A stretch of 64,000 nt of DNA from Diploptera punctata (Eukaryota; Arthropoda; Insecta; Blattodea; Blaberidae): contig JASPKZ010001233.1 in the NCBI GenBank assembly GCA_030220185.1, positions 124,001 to 188,000 of the forward strand, given 5' to 3'. How positions within the stretch are numbered: position 1 is the first letter of the stretch; each line of letters begins with the position of its first letter. The notes under the pieces are model-generated. The model saw nothing but the letters and a program-made list of their open reading frames with translations, searched no databases and was not told where the DNA came from. A program made the translations under genes and the position numbers. Shown here one piece after another: positions 60,829-64,000 of the stretch.

Positions 60829-60910
<82 letters not shown>
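60829..60910. repeat. (CT)n microsatellite
   Basis: About 39 uninterrupted CT units, the longest pure simple repeat in the window. Purity implies recent expansion or ongoing slippage. Confidence 0.97.
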
Positions 60911-60911
<1 letters not shown>

Positions 60912-60956
60912 CTCCCTCTTTGTTATATTTCGTATATCAAATAATTGTATTTTATA

Positions 60957-61800
60957 CTAGCTACACGGCGTGTGCTGATACACATAAGTAAATGAAAATT
61001 AATGTATTTTCATGTTTTTTTAATACGTAGAAGAAAACATTTATATCATTATTATTTTTAAGTCCACCGCTGTGGTCTCGAGGTAGCGTGCTGCCTTGTC
61101 ACACAGCGAGCCCGGGTTCGATCCCCGGTCGGGGCAGTTTTTCTGGGTGAGGTTTTTATCGGAGTTTTTCCTCACCTGTAAGACAAATGTCAGGAAAACT
61201 TAAAGGCCCAAACGGTCCCCGAATTCATATGGCCATCATCACTATCACCATCCATATCGTTATCATCATCATCATCCTTCACCGGTGTGGAAAGCAACGG
61301 GAAGCTACCACACCTACAATTCCCTAGTAAATCTGCAAGCATAGCATGAAAATGCTATGATTGCTGTGAAGGACCTGCCCTCGGGCAGAATTACTATGGA
61401 TGGATTATTTTTAAATGCCCCGTACTAATTACCCAGCGTTGTTCGGGAATCTACTTATCCCGATCTTCTTGGCATAAATGAGCTGAAAGACGAAAATTAA
61501 TGCGTTTCTATATTTGAATAAAATAAAATATTTACATCGTAATTATTTTTAGATGCCCCGTGCTGATTACCCGGCGTTGCCCGGGAATCTATTTATAACC
61601 GATCTTCTTTGCATAAATGAGCTAGAAGACAAAATTCGTTATTGAGAGCTAGAGCTATTCGTAAAAGAATACCCGTCGTGCGCTGCTACGCTTGCCCGTT
61701 AATCTACTTTTCCCGATCTTCTTGGCATCAATGAAACACAAAAAATGGCTATTGTGAGTTATCCGTAAAAGGTAAACATATGCTGTCGTGGACGTTTTTG
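60957..61800 (-). mobile_element. Helitron-like block with internal tandem units
   Basis: CTAG after an A at 60956 followed by a GC-rich CTACACGGCGTGTGCTG fits a Helitron 3' end read on the minus strand. Units of about 135-140 bp repeat: near 60960, then 61415, 61552 and 61675, each with TACCCGGCGTTGCCCGGGAA-like and TCCCGATCTTCTTGGCAT. No other end or ORF was found. Confidence 0.45.
61062..61403 (+). repeat. SINE-A with tail type 1, full copy
   Basis: ATTATTTTTAA at 61051-61061 and 61404-61414 is the target duplication. Complete head (GGTTCGATCCCCGG B box), body, and hairpin tail ending TACTATGGATGG. It lies inside the Helitron-like block. Confidence 0.92.
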
Positions 61801-62205
61801 TAGATTTTTTTTTTTAGATATTCAATTCTGTGTACATTAATTTTGTGTATTTGTTACTGTTTAGGCAGCGTAAGACATTTAAGCGCCAAAAAGCGACTTT
61901 TTCATTTTTTTTTCAATAAAGGCTGTTTTTTTAAGGTATTACAACTCTCTTATAGCATAAAACCTTCCCGGGAAACTCCTGAACATTTTGCAAAAAGCCA
62001 CATCACTATCGGATGAACGGCATGGCAGCGCATAAAATACGAACAAATATTCATTTTTATAAATTAAATATCTAAGTATGCTTCCATGTTTTACGAATTC
62101 CGAAGGAATGAAGCCAATGAGGTTGTTATTATGAAACTATTTTTTTTATATTTCTCCATCGATCCTGCCTAGTAGACACTGAAAGTGACAATGACAAAAC
62201 TTTAT
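61800..62205. other. Nothing identified
   Basis: AT-rich, no coding pattern. Confidence 0.4.
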
Positions 62206-62209
62206 AAAT

Positions 62210-62780
62210 CATCATCAACATCAAGGATTAAACCTCAAGGTCTGTTCTGATCTCATGTTAGAATTAGTCTGTCCATCTTTTACTGGGTCTTCCTACATTT
62301 CTTCATCCTAGTAGTCTGCAGTGAAGAATCTGTTTCGGGATTCTATTGTTTTCCATTCTATTAATGTGGTTCATCCATTCGTCTTTGTATTGTGCAATCC
62401 TATCTAATAGCTTGAATATATTTAATTATTTTCGTATATCTTCATTTCGTTTCTGATCTACTATTGTATAGCCAGCCATACTCCTCAAAAACCTCATTTC
62501 TGAAGTTTATATTCTTCGTTCCTGATCTTTGGTTAGAATTCAGTGTTCCGATTCATATAGCAGTGTTGGAACCATTATTTTAAAAGTCTCTCATTTCTAG
62601 TTTCCCTGAGACTATTTTAAAAGTCTCTCATTTCTAGTTTCCCTGAGACTTCGGTTTATAAATAATCACCATCATCTTCTTTCACGGATTAGGTCTTGAC
62701 TGTTCCGACTCCACATCTGTTCAGCCCAGGGTTTTCTTGGTCTTCCTACCGAAATTTTCCTAGGAGAATGCAGACATTTC
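62210..62780 (-). pseudogene. Decayed LINE 3' fragments
   Basis: The minus strand shows an EMRFLRSMAGYTI-like segment near 62465-62500 (TATTGTATAGCCAGCCATAC reversed) and a second tail near 62665-62760. Between them a ~40-bp segment is duplicated in tandem (62575-62650, AAAAGTCTCTCATTTCTAG twice). Confidence 0.5.
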
Positions 62781-62789
62781 AATATATTT

Positions 62790-62885
62790 GTGGAAGAATC
62801 AGACAACACTGAGGAACAAAGTTAGAAAGTGTACGCAGCTAGCGATGTATGGAAGTGAGGCCTGGGTCCTGAAGGAAAAAAAAAA
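62790..62885 (+). pseudogene. LINE fragment
   Basis: The plus strand reads TTLRNKVRKCTQLAMYGSEA then WVLKEK, the YGSExW segment of an RTE-type LINE, ending in an A-run. Confidence 0.5.
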
Positions 62886-62904
62886 AAAAGTAAAATTCTC
62901 GTTT

Positions 62905-63335
62905 TATAAATAAACCAGCAAACTCGGGCCATAAGTTCGACTTGCTGAGAAATTCGCTTAGTTTACGCAGTTCCTGGGTGACGGACTTCAGTGTGATAAA
63001 ATGTTTATATGGACATGTGGAGGAATAAGATCCTAGCTTTTCATTTATTGTTTAAAAAAATATTTATATTACAGCAAGCTTTTGTAAAATCTACATTCCG
63101 TACGATTCAAATAGTTGGTATACCTCTCACGTTTTGATAGTAAATGTTACAACATATGTTGAAACTCGGATGATGCAATTCTAAATAATGCAATTATGAG
63201 TGAATAAAAATAATATGAAGACCTTCAGGCGATAAAAAGTTATAAAATATTCAATGTTTATGTAATTTTAATTGCCTTAGTTATTTATTGTCGTGTGACA
63301 AATGTAAATTAATAATATTTGACATTTCTATTGCA
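62905..63335. other. Mostly unidentified
   Basis: 62905-62995 is an inverted copy of 22985-23105. The rest is AT-rich without a coding pattern. Confidence 0.4.
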
Positions 63336-63339
63336 AGTC

Positions 63340-63612
63340 CGCCATTTTTACTCGGGGTATCGTCGTTGTCTCATACGCAGAGGGCTCGGGTTTCTCTTCC
63401 AGTCAGAAATCTTTTCTTGGCTGAGGTTTTTTCGGGGTTTTTGCTCATCTCTAAGACAAATGCCGGGAAATTCGTGTGTTTCGCTTAGTCTTAGTGGAGA
63501 CCCTTACATTGAACTGATCACTAATTCAGGGAGGCCCTCCATGCCCTTGTGTGGTCAAGAAAGTATGTGTGTATCCATAGTTAAAATTCCTCTCCCAACA
63601 TGTCGTGTCGAT
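63340..63612 (+). repeat. SINE-A with tail type 3
   Basis: A degraded head (GCAGAGGGCTCGGGTTTC), body CTAAGACAAATGCCGGGAAA, and tail CAGGGAGGCCCTCCATGCC to ATCCATAGTTAAAATTC. Confidence 0.68.
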
Positions 63613-63619
63613 TTTAGGA

Positions 63620-63960
63620 GCAATTGAAACAGAGGATGGATGGAGAACCAGATACAACGATATGATATATAAATTGTATAAGGGATTGGATTTGGAGACA
63701 TATAATATGTCAAAGATTGAGATGGTTAGGATATAACACAGGGATGGAATCTATAAGGAAAGTGAAGACTGTCTTCAACAACAATTCAGATGGAACCAGA
63801 TTAAGAGGCAGGCCAAGAATAAGATGGCGGAATTGTGTACAAGCAGATGTGAAGGGATTTCGAATAAATAACTGAAGGGAGTTGGCGATGGATAGAGAAG
63901 AATGGAAGAAAGCTATAGAGGAGGTTAAGGCTCACTCGGGCTGTATCACCAAATAAGATG
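63620..63960 (+). pseudogene. LINE C-terminal fragment
   Basis: The plus strand reads TRYNDMIYKLYKGLDLETYN, then in another frame LRWLGYNTGMESIRKVKTVF, GTRLRGRPRIRWRNCVQADV and WRELAMDREEWKKAIEEVKA-stop. It is an RTE-type C-terminus from another lineage with one frameshift near 63708. The window ends soon after. Confidence 0.75.
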
Positions 63961-64000
63961 AAAAAGAACATGTGTCACTATGTCATAATCATCATATTTG

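Noticed and set aside
60829..60910. CRISPR-like or other spaced array
   Set aside because: It is an uninterrupted dinucleotide repeat; no spaced direct repeats of the CRISPR kind exist anywhere in this eukaryotic window.

Overview
This window is repeat-dense eukaryotic DNA, AT-rich with many microsatellites, and carries no host gene that I can recognise. Almost everything interpretable is transposable-element sequence: at least a dozen copies of one RTE-like LINE ending in an RRLRWAGHVARM motif, several other LINE lineages, Tc1/mariner/pogo DNA transposons, Helitrons, fold-back elements and several tRNA-headed SINE families. The mixture is typical of a large insect genome. The RTE-like LINE and SINEs resemble what I remember of cockroach and termite DNA (Blattodea, possibly Periplaneta), but that attribution is from memory and was not searched. 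|| Layout. 1-8.2 kb: a near full-length RTE-like LINE on the minus strand (about 2413-8173), split by a complete 2.47-kb pogo/Tigger-like transposon (3106-5577). Its 605-residue transposase ORF is unbroken and ends in a PHD finger. 8-17 kb: degraded LINE pieces, a repeat seen three times in the window, a broken mariner transposase, and SINEs. 17-21 kb: fold-back elements, and a LINE remnant interrupted twice by TA-targeting transposons (18255-19045 and 19129-20161) that reads in one register once both are removed. 22-30 kb: SINEs, a large hairpin-ended repeat, and a Helitron (28106-29398) sitting exactly between an A and a T inside another LINE. 30-36 kb: a second RTE lineage, one copy with a 13-bp target duplication, and a 320-bp fold-back. 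36-42 kb: SINE clusters and a 1.4-kb GC-rich tandem array flanked by a 13-bp near-perfect duplication. 42-54 kb: a 5'-truncated RTE LINE with a 15-bp target duplication and the longest LINE ORF, and two Tc1-like elements with 30-bp terminal repeats. 54-64 kb: SINEs, a minisatellite, an internally deleted mariner, palindromes, a Helitron-like tandem block and LINE tails. || No operon-like or pathway logic links these genes. What the window records is layered insertion, and several target sites can be reconstructed exactly because uninterrupted homologous copies lie elsewhere in it. The best candidates for something new are the PHD-bearing transposon, the GC-rich tandem insertion, the chimeric Helitron carrying a Gag-like ORF, the modular SINEs, and the fold-backs with a ribozyme-like stem motif.
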